This document shows, in pieces, positions 15,778 to 23,637 of a stretch of DNA of 26,530 bases (the first letter of the stretch is position 1; each line of letters begins with the position of its first letter). The translations under genes and the position numbers were made by a program. The stretch is from a virus. Below the pieces are notes generated by a model. The model did no database searches, was not told where the DNA came from, and saw nothing but the letters and a program-made list of their open reading frames with translations. The stretch covers positions 1-26,530 of the IMG/VR virus record IMGVR_UViG_3300012920_000218; one strand, given 5' to 3'.

Positions 15778-17134
15778 ATTTCATCTCAAATAATTTTGCA
15801 TCTCCGATTGTATTTACCATGGGTTTTCCCTTGATATTCAAAGATGTGTTCAACAATACAGGACAACCAGTGCGTTCATACCAACACTCTAGAATAGGTC
15901 TTAGAATGCTCTCTGAGTCCTCTGGAACTGTTTGTACCCTAGCAGATCCATCGACGTGTATACAGGCAGGTATCGCCCTCTGCTGCTTACATTTATAAAC
16001 ATATGACATATACCTTGAATGTTTAGGCATATCAAAAAAATCCTGTGCATGTTCTTCTAACACAGCAGGTGCAAAGGGTCTGAACTTGTCCCTTTTCTTG
16101 ATTTCGTTTACTAGGTCTTTGGTCTCTGCTTGTCTCGGATCCGCCAATAGACTTCTATTACCGAGAGCACGAGGACCATACTCAGCACGACCATTTGCAA
16201 CACCCACGACTCTTTTTTCGAGGAGTGCATCCACTACTCTCCTTGGATCACATAACTTTTGTATATTATATCCTAAGTATGGACTAAAGGCAACCTTGCC
16301 ACCATAGGCAAGACACGCTGCTCCTAGAGCACCCCCTGCGTCACCAGGACAAGGCATAATCCACAGGTTATACATTTCCCTCAATCCAGTGTTTACCACA
16401 CAGTTGAGAGCGACTCCTCCACCATAGCATATGTTCTTACTATATCGTGATGCTATATGAAATATCTCGTTTAGTTCTAATTGCAATATTCTCTCTGCAC
16501 TCTTTGCAACATCACATTTATCGTAATTACCTAGTCTGATACCTTTGTGATTATTTCTGCGTAATGCTCTCTCAACCACATTCAAGTTGACAGGGTGACC
16601 GTATGCTGCCATACCCATAAAGATGTATTCTTCATCAAGTGGACGCAAACCTGCCCACTTTGTCAACGCAGAATACCATAATCCGATAGATTGCGGATAC
16701 CAGCGTGACCACACCTTTTTGTAACACGCATGCCCTTTGATATACTTCGCTGTCCATATTGATGTGCAATCCCATTCACCTATACTATCAACCACCACAC
16801 ACACTGCTTCATCAAAAGGTGATGTCTGAAACGCTGCTGCAGCGTGTGACTTATGATGACTATGATATTCAGTAGGTTTCAGCGATAGGTGTCTTTCTCT
16901 ATACCACGCCTTCTGACCTGCAAAGAACTGTCTAGTCCTTTTCAACCATGGTCTTTCATAAAACGCTATCTTACTATCTGTAGATAGAAGTTTCGCTGTA
17001 GACGCTGCTGTGACATCAAGATGTTTGTCATGCTTTATTTTTGAGTATCTCTCTGAGTGTGCTGCATAACAAATCCTACCATTGTTGATAACTGCTACTG
17101 CAGCATCGTGAAACCCTTCACTAAATCCAATCAC
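15758..17134 (-). CDS. Carbamoyltransferase, NodU/CmcH family (458 aa)
   Basis: Transfers a carbamoyl group from carbamoyl phosphate through carbamoyl-AMP to a hydroxyl, often on a sugar. N-terminal Kae1-like domain: FHDAAVAV (H9), HSHHKSHAAAAF (91-102, metal-binding His), VVVDSIGEWDCTSIW, MGMAAYGHP, YGGGVALNC (237-245) and CPGDAGGALGAA. C-terminal YrdC-like/NodU domain: GRAEYGPRALGNRSLLADPR (315-334), KFRPFAPAVLEE and PVLLNTSLNIKGKPMVNT (425-442). All characteristic motifs are intact. It is shorter than many bacterial members (about 550-600 aa), mainly through compact linkers. The start is GTG (17132-17134), 14 bases inside the end of the preceding gene; no nearby ATG would keep the FHDAA motif. 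It lies in a chain with SGNH and sulfotransferase-like genes, suggesting tailoring of the same molecule. Confidence 0.92.
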   Translation of the reverse strand: MIGFSEGFHDAAVAVINNGRICYAAHSERYSKIKHDKHLDVTAASTAKLLSTDSKIAFYERPWLKRTRQFFAGQKAWYRERHLSLKPTEYHSHHKSHAAAAFQTSPFDEAVCVVVDSIGEWDCTSIWTAKYIKGHACYKKVWSRWYPQSIGLWYSALTKWAGLRPLDEEYIFMGMAAYGHPVNLNVVERALRRNNHKGIRLGNYDKCDVAKSAERILQLELNEIFHIASRYSKNICYGGGVALNCVVNTGLREMYNLWIMPCPGDAGGALGAACLAYGGKVAFSPYLGYNIQKLCDPRRVVDALLEKRVVGVANGRAEYGPRALGNRSLLADPRQAETKDLVNEIKKRDKFRPFAPAVLEEHAQDFFDMPKHSRYMSYVYKCKQQRAIPACIHVDGSARVQTVPEDSESILRPILECWYERTGCPVLLNTSLNIKGKPMVNTIGDAKLFEMKYDVTVF

Positions 17135-18167
17135 GTAATCTGTTTCGCCTCCTCATATCTCTCATATCTCTAATCATAACATATTCTTTCGCTATTTTCT
17201 CAAATTCTTCTCGTTCGGGATAATCGCCTGGATGTGTGGCATTTCGTGGTATTTCATTCTTTTCAAAACCAAAGACCTCTTTATAGTCATCTCTATCCAT
17301 ATTGAAGTATACAGGTTCTATTCCATTGTGTTGTAGATACTTTTCAATTCTTCTTATATTTCTTACAATACCATCAAGATGACTCCATATGAGTCTTTTA
17401 TCTTTCTTATATGTCTTTATAACGTCACGCTTTTTATATCTCTTGAGTTTGCTTGCAAAACAGTCAACTAAGTTCTCTTTGTATGGAATTACATTTTTTC
17501 TTGATCGATATAATTCCAGAACATATATTTCTAATGGTTCTACTGTTTCTACTTTAGGATAACCAAGCATATACTTACCCATGAGTGAAAAAGGATTGAA
17601 CAATATATCAACATCTATTAGTTCATCTACAAGAGGTCTAACAAGTTGAGTATTTGTTGCAAGATACTTTTCTAAAAATGTCGAAAGATAATTTGCACCT
17701 GGTGATACTGGAAAATGTTTTTGCCTTTCTCTTATATACTTGTCAGTAAAGAATACTTCCACAGGATCTTTACCTTTCATGAATTCATCAGGTGGTCTTC
17801 TATCACTCACGCTTCCAAAATAATCTACCATCAGGTCACCACCCACTTCACTCGTATTAGAAAAGAGTTTAGTATTATCGATAGGACTCTTTTCTACATC
17901 TCGCAAGAATGGATGGACATCATCGTATACAACGTCAGATATTTGTCCAAATGTTGTTTTAGTTTTTATTGGTGTCTCTACCACTGATTGCCCAGTTCTA
18001 ACCAAATATGACTTTTCGATTCTTCGTTTATAATTGTCAGGGTCGTGCCACTGCTTATAGAAGTAAAATCTACCTCCAGTCTTTGTATATGTCTTTCTGT
18101 TGATCTCAATAAGTTGCATCAAGTGCATCTTACCCATGTTGGGTATTGCCCAATAATTAATCTTCAT
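17121..18167 (-). CDS. Unassigned protein in the tailoring cluster (348 aa)
   Basis: No confident family match. It is a soluble, basic protein with no signal peptide or membrane segment. Visible landmarks are an N-terminal strand then WAIPNMGKMHLMQL (a G-K turn at a position where sulfotransferases have their 5' phosphosulfate loop), a middle helix-rich region with NPFSLMGKYMLGYP, a very basic stretch (KLKRYKKRDVIKTYKKDKR), and a C-terminal YFNMDRDDYKEVFGFEKN followed by HPGDYPEREEFEKIA. It overlaps the carbamoyltransferase start by 14 bases and follows the sulfotransferase-like genes, so it is likely co-transcribed. A remote sulfotransferase or other nucleotide-dependent transferase is possible, but the RDP..R..S 3'-phosphate motif of its neighbours is absent. 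The C-terminus ends RRRNRLRDWI. Confidence 0.75.
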   Translation of the reverse strand: MKINYWAIPNMGKMHLMQLIEINRKTYTKTGGRFYFYKQWHDPDNYKRRIEKSYLVRTGQSVVETPIKTKTTFGQISDVVYDDVHPFLRDVEKSPIDNTKLFSNTSEVGGDLMVDYFGSVSDRRPPDEFMKGKDPVEVFFTDKYIRERQKHFPVSPGANYLSTFLEKYLATNTQLVRPLVDELIDVDILFNPFSLMGKYMLGYPKVETVEPLEIYVLELYRSRKNVIPYKENLVDCFASKLKRYKKRDVIKTYKKDKRLIWSHLDGIVRNIRRIEKYLQHNGIEPVYFNMDRDDYKEVFGFEKNEIPRNATHPGDYPEREEFEKIAKEYVMIRDMRDMRRRNRLRDWI

Positions 18168-18246
18168 CTTCGTAGATGTATGGGTCTTGGCGACGCAACT
18201 TCCAGAGTTTATACTCGCCTTTTATCCACTGCCATAGTCTCTTCAT
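18157..18246 (-). CDS. Possible 29-aa basic/aromatic small protein overlapping two genes
   Basis: An ATG at 18244-18246 opens a 29-codon frame ending TAA at 18157-18159. It reads MKRLWQWIKGEYKLWKLRRQ then DPYIYEDED, with four Trp/Tyr-type aromatic positions, a basic amphipathic first half and an acidic tail; this looks more like a selected protein end than random sequence. It overlaps the sulfotransferase-like gene 3' end by 38 bases in another frame and the start of the 348-aa gene by 11 bases, and it fills the otherwise unexplained gap 18168-18208. It could be a separate small gene, or the alternative C-terminus produced by a frameshift at the end of the sulfotransferase-like gene. Function unknown. 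Confidence 0.4.
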   Translation of the reverse strand: MKRLWQWIKGEYKLWKLRRQDPYIYEDED

Positions 18247-19159
18247 ACTTACCCCATTCGTTAGGTATATATCCAAAAGTTTTTTGGAATTCAATGTATA
18301 TATCTCGTCTTTTCTGCACACAATAATCATACATGATTTTATCTATATCTTTTGTATCTGAGTATTGGTCTTGAAGGTATTTGTGTTTTGGATAATTTGA
18401 TCCCATATTCGGATAGTAAACGTTTTCGTGGACTTTCACAATATCATAATCTAAAAAATCTGACAAATAAGATAATTCTTGTTTTTGTGTAACGGGGTTA
18501 TCTAACTCCTCCATTACAACTAATCTAACATTGTCCTTGCCCCAAACGCTGCTGTGATTCTTATATATCCGTGAGTAATCGATATATTGATCCCATTCGT
18601 GAAATTCTATAGATTCTCTTGGGTTTTTGTTTACATGTCTGTTATATGCAGAGAAAGCACGACGAACTGGATCACGGGCGATAATAGTAACTTTGACATC
18701 AAAATACTCCAATATACTATCTTTTATGCTAAGTAGAAACTCTTTGCTCAAATCTGCATTGTGATTTGAGAAATCAGCAACTGCTTGATAATCGTGCTTG
18801 ATATTGTTCCAATGTTTGCGATAATACCTGATATATTTTTCAATACTCATTTTTGAGTGAAAAAAATCATTTTCTTCCTCTTTTGTCCACAATCCTTTGA
18901 TATACTTGGAATCTACTGTCAATACAGTTGGTTTATTAGTATATCCCGATTGCAATCTGTTTATTCTCTTTTCGTTCGTTGCTCCGCTTTTATCAAGATT
19001 GTTTATACACATATCTGCGTCTTTCTCCAATCTGTAGAGATATTGGTGTTCTTTGCAGTGTCCAGAGTGTGCATACATGTTATCCCAACATAATGTGTAA
19101 TGAAAGGGAGAACTTGCAGAAAATGCTGTGCCAGCACTAAGAAGTAATTTTATTGCCAT
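18209..19159 (-). CDS. Sulfotransferase-like protein A (316 aa)
   Basis: Sulfotransferases move a sulfuryl group from PAPS to a hydroxyl or amine. The 3'-phosphate motif is clear: ARDPVRRAFS (161-170), with Arg and Ser in register with classical enzymes. The N-terminal 5'-phosphosulfate loop aligns as SAGTAFSASSP (8-18), but the usual basic residue of this loop is Phe13. Family-specific blocks shared with its four paralogues are YAHSGHCKE (29-37), VADFSNHNADL, VVMEEL, NVYYPNMGS (246-254) and YLQDQYSD. The C-terminus of the shared region, FGYIPNEW, is followed here by a 14-residue tail not seen in the others, overlapping the possible 29-aa gene. The ATG overlaps the end of gene B by 10 bases. 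Acceptor unknown; cytosolic by absence of a signal. Confidence 0.75.
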   Translation of the reverse strand: MAIKLLLSAGTAFSASSPFHYTLCWDNMYAHSGHCKEHQYLYRLEKDADMCINNLDKSGATNEKRINRLQSGYTNKPTVLTVDSKYIKGLWTKEEENDFFHSKMSIEKYIRYYRKHWNNIKHDYQAVADFSNHNADLSKEFLLSIKDSILEYFDVKVTIIARDPVRRAFSAYNRHVNKNPRESIEFHEWDQYIDYSRIYKNHSSVWGKDNVRLVVMEELDNPVTQKQELSYLSDFLDYDIVKVHENVYYPNMGSNYPKHKYLQDQYSDTKDIDKIMYDYCVQKRRDIYIEFQKTFGYIPNEWGKYEETMAVDKRRV

Positions 19160-20037
19160 TGTCTAGGAATTTCTCCAAATTTTGATTTGTATTTTTCATA
19201 TAACCAGAATAATTTGTTTCTACCGTACGTAAGATCATCATCTGACAAGTCTTGTAGGTCAGCACTCCACTGATCTCTCAATCCCTGTATCTCAGGTCTT
19301 TTAGTTCCTCTTTCTGGATAATATACGTTATCATGCATCTTTTCTATCTTATGACCAATAAAATCAGATAGTGAGGATGGATCTGCCCATACTTCTTCCA
19401 TAATTACAGGATACACCTTACTAAACGCTTTTGACCAAGTATTATATACATCTACGTAATCAGGGACATTATATGAGGGAGTATCCAGTTGTGACTTCCA
19501 AAATGAGATGCTATCTGGATATATTGCCTTTATATTACGCCATTTGAGTTTTTTTGCTGAATCTCGTATTTTCCATTGCGATGGTGCGTCCACATTGTTT
19601 GTATAGTGTCTATAAAAGGTTGAGAGTTCAGAATATGACCTTCTTACAGGATGTCTCCATATTGTTGTTACTCTTACGTCAAATTCTTCTTCTAATCTTG
19701 GTGCAATCTCTAATAGAAACTTGAGAGGTAAATGTGTGTTGCTATTTGAGAAATCACAGACACCTTTGTACCCGTCTTTCAAATGACTCTTGATATATTG
19801 AATATACCAACCAAGTGTTGTGTTTTTACGAACAAAGTCATGTCCTCGGTGTTTATGTTCTGTATGCCAGTAATAATTTGCATGAACTGGTTTATATTTC
19901 TTCTCATACAAGAAATACAGCACATTGCACTCCGTTGAGGATCCCTTCAGACAATATCCATTCTGTTCAAAGGTATAACAGAGTGGTTTCGTAGCAGACC
20001 ACCCTACACCTGCGTTTATGTGCAATACAGGTTTCAT
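19150..20037 (-). CDS. Sulfotransferase-like protein B (295 aa)
   Basis: Second of three tandem minus-strand paralogues. I start it at the ATG at 20035-20037 (MKPVLHINAGVGWSATKP), because this aligns residue for residue with the MKPTLLLNSG start of protein C and gives the compact ATGA overlap with the stop of C; an ATG three codons upstream is the alternative. The 5' loop is NAGVGWSATKP with Trp13 where a Lys/Arg is usual, though a Lys follows at 17. The 3'-phosphate motif is WRHPVRRSYS (127-136), where His replaces the usual Asp. CDFSNSNTHL, MEEVWAD, NVYYPERGTKRP and LRDQWSAD match the paralogues, and the protein ends FGEIPRQWQ. It lacks the HSG..K block of A and C. Likely function: sulfuryl transfer to an unknown acceptor. 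Confidence 0.75.
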   Translation of the reverse strand: MKPVLHINAGVGWSATKPLCYTFEQNGYCLKGSSTECNVLYFLYEKKYKPVHANYYWHTEHKHRGHDFVRKNTTLGWYIQYIKSHLKDGYKGVCDFSNSNTHLPLKFLLEIAPRLEEEFDVRVTTIWRHPVRRSYSELSTFYRHYTNNVDAPSQWKIRDSAKKLKWRNIKAIYPDSISFWKSQLDTPSYNVPDYVDVYNTWSKAFSKVYPVIMEEVWADPSSLSDFIGHKIEKMHDNVYYPERGTKRPEIQGLRDQWSADLQDLSDDDLTYGRNKLFWLYEKYKSKFGEIPRQWQ

Positions 20038-20861
20038 TTCATCCATGCCTCAGGTATTCGACCAAAAGTCTTGGCAAAATTTGAATATACGTGATCCATA
20101 TGCTCTAAACAAAACATTTGAGTGTCAGAATCAAGATCCTCAACATCTGATGACCACTGATCCTTCAAGTATGGGTAATGTGGTGCCCTGCTGCCCATAT
20201 CAGGGTAATACACGTTTGGATGTATCTTAGAAAACGGAAAATCAAGAAACTCTGCTAATGGTTGTGTGTCACCTGCCCAAAACTCTTCCATAATGATAGG
20301 ATGCACCTTTTCCTCACCCCAAACGTTACAATGTCTTGTATAGATGTCAGAGTAGTAAGCGTTTGGTTCTAGTCTTCCTACACATACTCTTTTTATATAA
20401 TCTTTTGGACTTGCAGGTTCATTTTTGTTTGCAACAGAGAACAATCTACGTATAGGGTCTCTAAAAACCATGATTACCTTTATATCAAACACATCAAGCA
20501 ATTTGTCTTTGATACTCATCATAAAGTCCTCAGTCAGACAAGCATTTTGATTTGAGAAGTCAGCAACTGCTTTATATTCAGTCAAATGCTCAGATAACGA
20601 CTTATAATAAGAAATATACTTTTCTATTGACCTTTCACCATCTAAAATCTCTTTACCATGATAAATTGTTAGTTCTGGTGGTTTTTTTCCTGTAGTATCT
20701 GGTTTGAACGGAATCTTTATACCTTCTTGTAGAGAATATAGGTAAAAATCCTCTTTACATAGTCCTGTGTGTGCATATTTGTTTGTCATGCACAATGTGA
20801 AGTGTAAAGGTGACGTTGCAGAGAACGCAGTGCCAGAATTTAGTAATAAAGTTGGTTTCAT
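20034..20861 (-). CDS. Sulfotransferase-like protein C (275 aa)
   Basis: First of the tandem trio. N-terminal loop NSGTAFSATSPLHFTL (8-23) has Phe13 in place of the loop Lys/Arg. The next block YAHTGLCKED (29-38) is shared with A. The 3'-phosphate motif is FRDPIRRLFS (133-142). Other family blocks are VADFSNQNACL, IIMEEFWAGD, NVYYPDMGSRAP and LKDQWSSDVEDL, with the usual end FGRIPEAWMK. A and C are the closest pair by eye and probably arose by tandem duplication. Its ATG (20859-20861) is only 10 bases from the start of the oppositely oriented gene D, so any promoter for it must lie inside D. The trio is likely translated as a coupled unit with the 348-aa and carbamoyltransferase genes downstream. 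Confidence 0.78.
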   Translation of the reverse strand: MKPTLLLNSGTAFSATSPLHFTLCMTNKYAHTGLCKEDFYLYSLQEGIKIPFKPDTTGKKPPELTIYHGKEILDGERSIEKYISYYKSLSEHLTEYKAVADFSNQNACLTEDFMMSIKDKLLDVFDIKVIMVFRDPIRRLFSVANKNEPASPKDYIKRVCVGRLEPNAYYSDIYTRHCNVWGEEKVHPIIMEEFWAGDTQPLAEFLDFPFSKIHPNVYYPDMGSRAPHYPYLKDQWSSDVEDLDSDTQMFCLEHMDHVYSNFAKTFGRIPEAWMK

Positions 20862-20873
20862 AGATAAATTTAT
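20862..20873. promoter_or_regulatory. 10-base divergent gap with palindrome ATAAATTTAT
   Basis: The gap between the start codons of sulfotransferase-like genes C (minus) and D (plus) is 20862-20871. It holds a perfect palindrome, ATAAATTTAT (20864-20873), that reaches into the D start codon. Both strands therefore read (G/C)ATAAATT, 6/8 to the T4 late element, but initiation from it would fall inside the coding regions. It could be an operator or simply AT-rich sequence. Confidence 0.25.
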
Positions 20874-21780
20874 GCGAGTTCCCTTGATTATTGGTGCAGG
20901 TACAGGATGGAGTGCGACAAGTCCACTACATTTGACATTACAGTGTGCAAATAAGTGTAGTCATGCTGGAATTTTAAAAGAAGACCATTTGTTATCACAT
21001 ATTCACTCAAAAAATGCATGGAAGTGGAGAAAACAATGGTATGAAAAACTTATTACAGATTCTATGGTTCCCGTCTGGGATAAACCATATGGAATGAAGA
21101 ACAAATATGCTTTTCATCAAAATATTGACGAAATTCATGAATTATTCCAAAAACCAACGTTAGAAACCTATATCAAATATTATACTCGACATTATCACAG
21201 AGTCAAACACGAATATTCCTATGTTCACGACTTTTCTAATAGTAATGCTTCTCTTCCTTTGGATTTTTTACAAAAAATTGCTCCAGAACTAAGAAAATAC
21301 TTTAAAATCAAGGTTTTGATAATTTTTAGAGATCCAGTTCGCAGATTATACTCAGAATTGTCACATCATTACCAAAATGACGAAAATTTACGTCAAAAAT
21401 ACCCAACTTCCAAGGATTATTTCTGGAGTTATCTTAAGATGGGGAATTATAGCATAAATTGTGAGTTTGTCAAGCGAATAAAGTATTATAAGTCAATTTT
21501 TAGTACCACAACTATCGTTTCAGAGGATCTTTGGGGTGGTAAGAACGATGCTTTAGCAAAACTTAGCAATTTTTTACAGTTCGACATCAAAAACCTATGG
21601 CCGAACTGCTATTATCCTGAAATGGGAACAAAAGCACCCAAGCATGAATACCTTCAAGACCAATGGCACTCAGATATGGAGGACTTGACCCATGATGACA
21701 TGGTTTATGGTCGAAAATTCCTTGCAAAATACTATGATCAGTGGTATAATGAGTTCGGAACAACGCCTTGGAGGTGTTGA
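20872..21780 (+). CDS. Sulfotransferase-like protein D (302 aa)
   Basis: Plus-strand paralogue, divergent from C. The frame is open upstream to 20767, but I start at ATG 20872-20874: MRVPLIIGAGTGWSATSPLH aligns exactly with the starts of B and C, and the upstream part is merely antisense to the conserved N-terminus of C. The 5' loop has Trp13 for Lys/Arg; the 3'-phosphate motif FRDPVRRLYS is at 152-161. CSHAGILKED, HDFSNSNASLPLDFL, SEDLWGG, NCYYPEMGTKAP and LQDQWHSDMEDL follow the family pattern, and it ends FGTTPWRC. By motif it sits between B (DFSNSN) and C. The 3' end overlaps the second SGNH gene on the other strand by 43 bases. Role: probable sulfuryl transfer, acceptor unknown. Confidence 0.78.
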   Translation: MRVPLIIGAGTGWSATSPLHLTLQCANKCSHAGILKEDHLLSHIHSKNAWKWRKQWYEKLITDSMVPVWDKPYGMKNKYAFHQNIDEIHELFQKPTLETYIKYYTRHYHRVKHEYSYVHDFSNSNASLPLDFLQKIAPELRKYFKIKVLIIFRDPVRRLYSELSHHYQNDENLRQKYPTSKDYFWSYLKMGNYSINCEFVKRIKYYKSIFSTTTIVSEDLWGGKNDALAKLSNFLQFDIKNLWPNCYYPEMGTKAPKHEYLQDQWHSDMEDLTHDDMVYGRKFLAKYYDQWYNEFGTTPWRC

Positions 21781-22313
21781 GCGATCAAATCGTGACCTTG
21801 TTTGTTGGGGTGACCTGTTACGTAGTTCTCTGGACTGCCATCAGGGGTGCCGATCAGGTCATATAAGGTCACCATATCACTCCAAGGTGACAATTTTCTA
21901 AAAATGCAGTCATTTTTCACGTTTTTTTCGGAGTCTTCACCCGATCTCCAAAAATAGTGTGGTATGTCTTGCAAATATTGATCTAAAATATACACATTCT
22001 TCCATAAATTCATCATTCTCATCTCTTGAGAGTCCAAATATTTGTAAAATACTCGTGCCTCAGTGTTTTTTGTCCATGGAGTGAGGTTTTTCCAGTCATC
22101 TTTGTAGTACATAACACGTCTAGGAACCGTAAATTGTGCTACAATGAAGTCAATCTTTGGAGTTTTGTTCACAAACTCAATAGTTTTCATCACCATCATG
22201 TCATTTGATATACCACACTCAGCAATATTGGGATGAGACTTGGAAAATCTGTCTTGAAGACGGTTTTCTAATTCATCTCCCCACGTCATACTACAACCAG
22301 TAAACAAAATCAT
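21738..22313 (-). CDS. SGNH/GDSL-hydrolase-like protein, copy 2 (191 aa)
   Basis: Starts best at ATG 22311-22313 (MILFTGCSMTWGDELENR); a TTG two codons upstream is less likely. Nucleophile Ser8 is in G-C-S-x-T-W-G; GISND gives block III; TGHPNKQGHDLIA near the end gives the His block, again without the Asp three residues before His (V-T-G-H). It shares AQFTVPRRVMYY and LWKNVYILD with copy 1, and is the shortest of the three. Likely an esterase or acyltransferase on a small or glycan-linked ester; unproven. Its start codon overlaps the start codon of the divergent aldolase gene by two bases (CATG at 22311-22314), and its 3' end runs 43 bases under gene D, so it has no intergenic DNA of its own. 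Confidence 0.72.
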   Translation of the reverse strand: MILFTGCSMTWGDELENRLQDRFSKSHPNIAECGISNDMMVMKTIEFVNKTPKIDFIVAQFTVPRRVMYYKDDWKNLTPWTKNTEARVFYKYLDSQEMRMMNLWKNVYILDQYLQDIPHYFWRSGEDSEKNVKNDCIFRKLSPWSDMVTLYDLIGTPDGSPENYVTGHPNKQGHDLIAQHLQGVVPNSLYH

Positions 22314-23079
22314 GAACAAAAAATTAAAAACTTACTGTATAAGAGCATATCTATCTAGTGGTCGTGCGTCAATAGGTGGTTGGATGCAAATTCCTTCACC
22401 AGAAATTGCTGAAATTGTAGGAAACTCGGATTTTCATTGGGTTGCAGCAGATTTAGAACATGGATCTATAGGAATAGACCATCTACCAAATATATTTCGA
22501 GCACTTGAACTCAATAATACTCTTCCATTTGCCAGAGTGACCAATGAATTGCAAGCAGTTCGTGCAATGGAGGCAGGGGCAGGTGGTATTATAATCTCTA
22601 ATGTAGAATCTAGAGACGATGTAGAGAAAATATACTCAAGTATTCAATATCCATCTAGAGGGAAGAGAGGGGTTGGTTACAATCGAGGAAACTGTTACGG
22701 TAAAAAATTCAATAATGATCTTGACGATGATCCAATTCTAGTTGGTATGATAGAATCTCAGAATGCTGTCAACAACATTGATGAGATACTAGACTGTAAT
22801 AAACTTGATGCAGTTCTCATAGGTCCTTATGACCTATCAGCGTCATTCAAAGTGACTGGGCAGTTCGAGAGTCACTTTTTGAGAGGGATTATCAAACAAA
22901 TAAAAGACACATGTATACGTAAGAATATCGCAGTTGGTATTCATGTCGTGCAACCAGACAGAAATAAACTCAAAGAAGCAATTGAAGAAGGATACACGTT
23001 TATACCATACGCTACTGATGGAACACTTCTTTCACATGGTCTTGATAATATTTCCAACAATGACGAAACGCTCCTCTAG
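22312..23079 (+). CDS. HpcH/HpaI-type class II pyruvate aldolase (255 aa)
   Basis: Members reversibly cleave 2-keto-3-deoxy-type acids to pyruvate (or similar keto acid) plus an aldehyde, using a divalent metal. The (beta/alpha)8 signature is clear: IGGWMQIPSPEIAEI, then WVAADLEHGSIG with His50 as the likely base, FARVTN with Arg75, EAGAGGIIISNVES, RGVGYNRG, MIESQNAV with metal ligand Glu148, and IGPYDLSAS with metal ligand Asp174. These positions correspond almost exactly to His45, Arg70, Glu149 and Asp175 of E. coli HpaI, so the active site looks intact. A Phe-His pair replaces the usual Phe-Asp before the strand ending DLEHG. Context suggests it makes or trims an unusual keto-sugar acid for the tailoring pathway, but the substrate is unknown. 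It overlaps the convergent 2OG-like gene by its last 40-plus bases. Confidence 0.88.
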   Translation: MNKKLKTYCIRAYLSSGRASIGGWMQIPSPEIAEIVGNSDFHWVAADLEHGSIGIDHLPNIFRALELNNTLPFARVTNELQAVRAMEAGAGGIIISNVESRDDVEKIYSSIQYPSRGKRGVGYNRGNCYGKKFNNDLDDDPILVGMIESQNAVNNIDEILDCNKLDAVLIGPYDLSASFKVTGQFESHFLRGIIKQIKDTCIRKNIAVGIHVVQPDRNKLKEAIEEGYTFIPYATDGTLLSHGLDNISNNDETLL

Positions 23080-23637
23080 ATTTTTACGTTCATCGACCCC
23101 ATGATACAGATAAGATGGGAAGACCATAAGATCTCCTGACTTCTGATGAACTGGGTATAATTTTTTATCACCACTTGTAAAGTAAAAACACTTCTGTTCA
23201 GGAACCTTCACAAAGTGCACCCATGAAAGCATTTGTTTTGGATGACTGAAATGATTGTGCTCCTTGATATAACAAGGTACACCTTCTTTTGCTAACTGCC
23301 CCCAGATACTACTATAAGAGAATATACCGTTTCCATAAAGACGTATTTTCTTCAAGATCTCTGTCAACTTTGGTGTATATGTTTTGAGTAACTCTGTATC
23401 CTGATATATTCCTTCGTCAGTCTTATAATAACCTGTCCAGTGTTTACCATACATGGTATCTTTGACCTGCTTGTGTTTTTCGATACCTTTGATAATATCT
23501 TGCTTTGAGATATTCTTACGACGATCTGGCATGATGTCTTCACTATCATATAAACCACGAAAGAAGAAGTCATCACAATACTTCTTGAGAAAGTAGTCTT
23601 CTTGACCATGCACCCAGTTCTCTATGTGGATATACAT
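23032..23637 (-). CDS. 2OG-Fe(II) oxygenase/cupin-like protein (201 aa)
   Basis: A start at ATG 23635-23637 gives the one-base TAATG overlap with the upstream oxygenase stop; a TTG five codons earlier is the alternative. The C-terminal half has the double-stranded beta-helix pattern of 2OG-Fe(II) oxygenases: KEHNHFSH (metal pair H127-x-H129), WVHFVKVP, GDLMVFPSYLYHGVD with distal H179, and ERFVIVGNI with Arg190 at the 2-oxoglutarate position. The canonical H-x-D is H-x-H here, so a three-His site or different chemistry is possible. The N-terminal half is acidic/basic helical with no recognised domain. It is the last of three consecutive oxygenase-like genes and ends 48 bases inside the convergent aldolase gene. 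Likely hydroxylates a sugar, protein side chain or metabolite; unknown. Confidence 0.65.
   Translation of the reverse strand: MYIHIENWVHGQEDYFLKKYCDDFFFRGLYDSEDIMPDRRKNISKQDIIKGIEKHKQVKDTMYGKHWTGYYKTDEGIYQDTELLKTYTPKLTEILKKIRLYGNGIFSYSSIWGQLAKEGVPCYIKEHNHFSHPKQMLSWVHFVKVPEQKCFYFTSGDKKLYPVHQKSGDLMVFPSYLYHGVDERKNLEERFVIVGNIIKTM

Noticed and set aside
20767-20871. N-terminal extension of sulfotransferase-like gene D
   Set aside because: The 35 extra residues are antisense to the conserved N-terminus of gene C, and the internal ATG at 20872 aligns exactly with the starts of the paralogues.
22314-22319. TTG start for SGNH copy 2
   Set aside because: The ATG two codons downstream gives MILFTGCS, in register with the starts of the other two copies, and needs no rare start codon.
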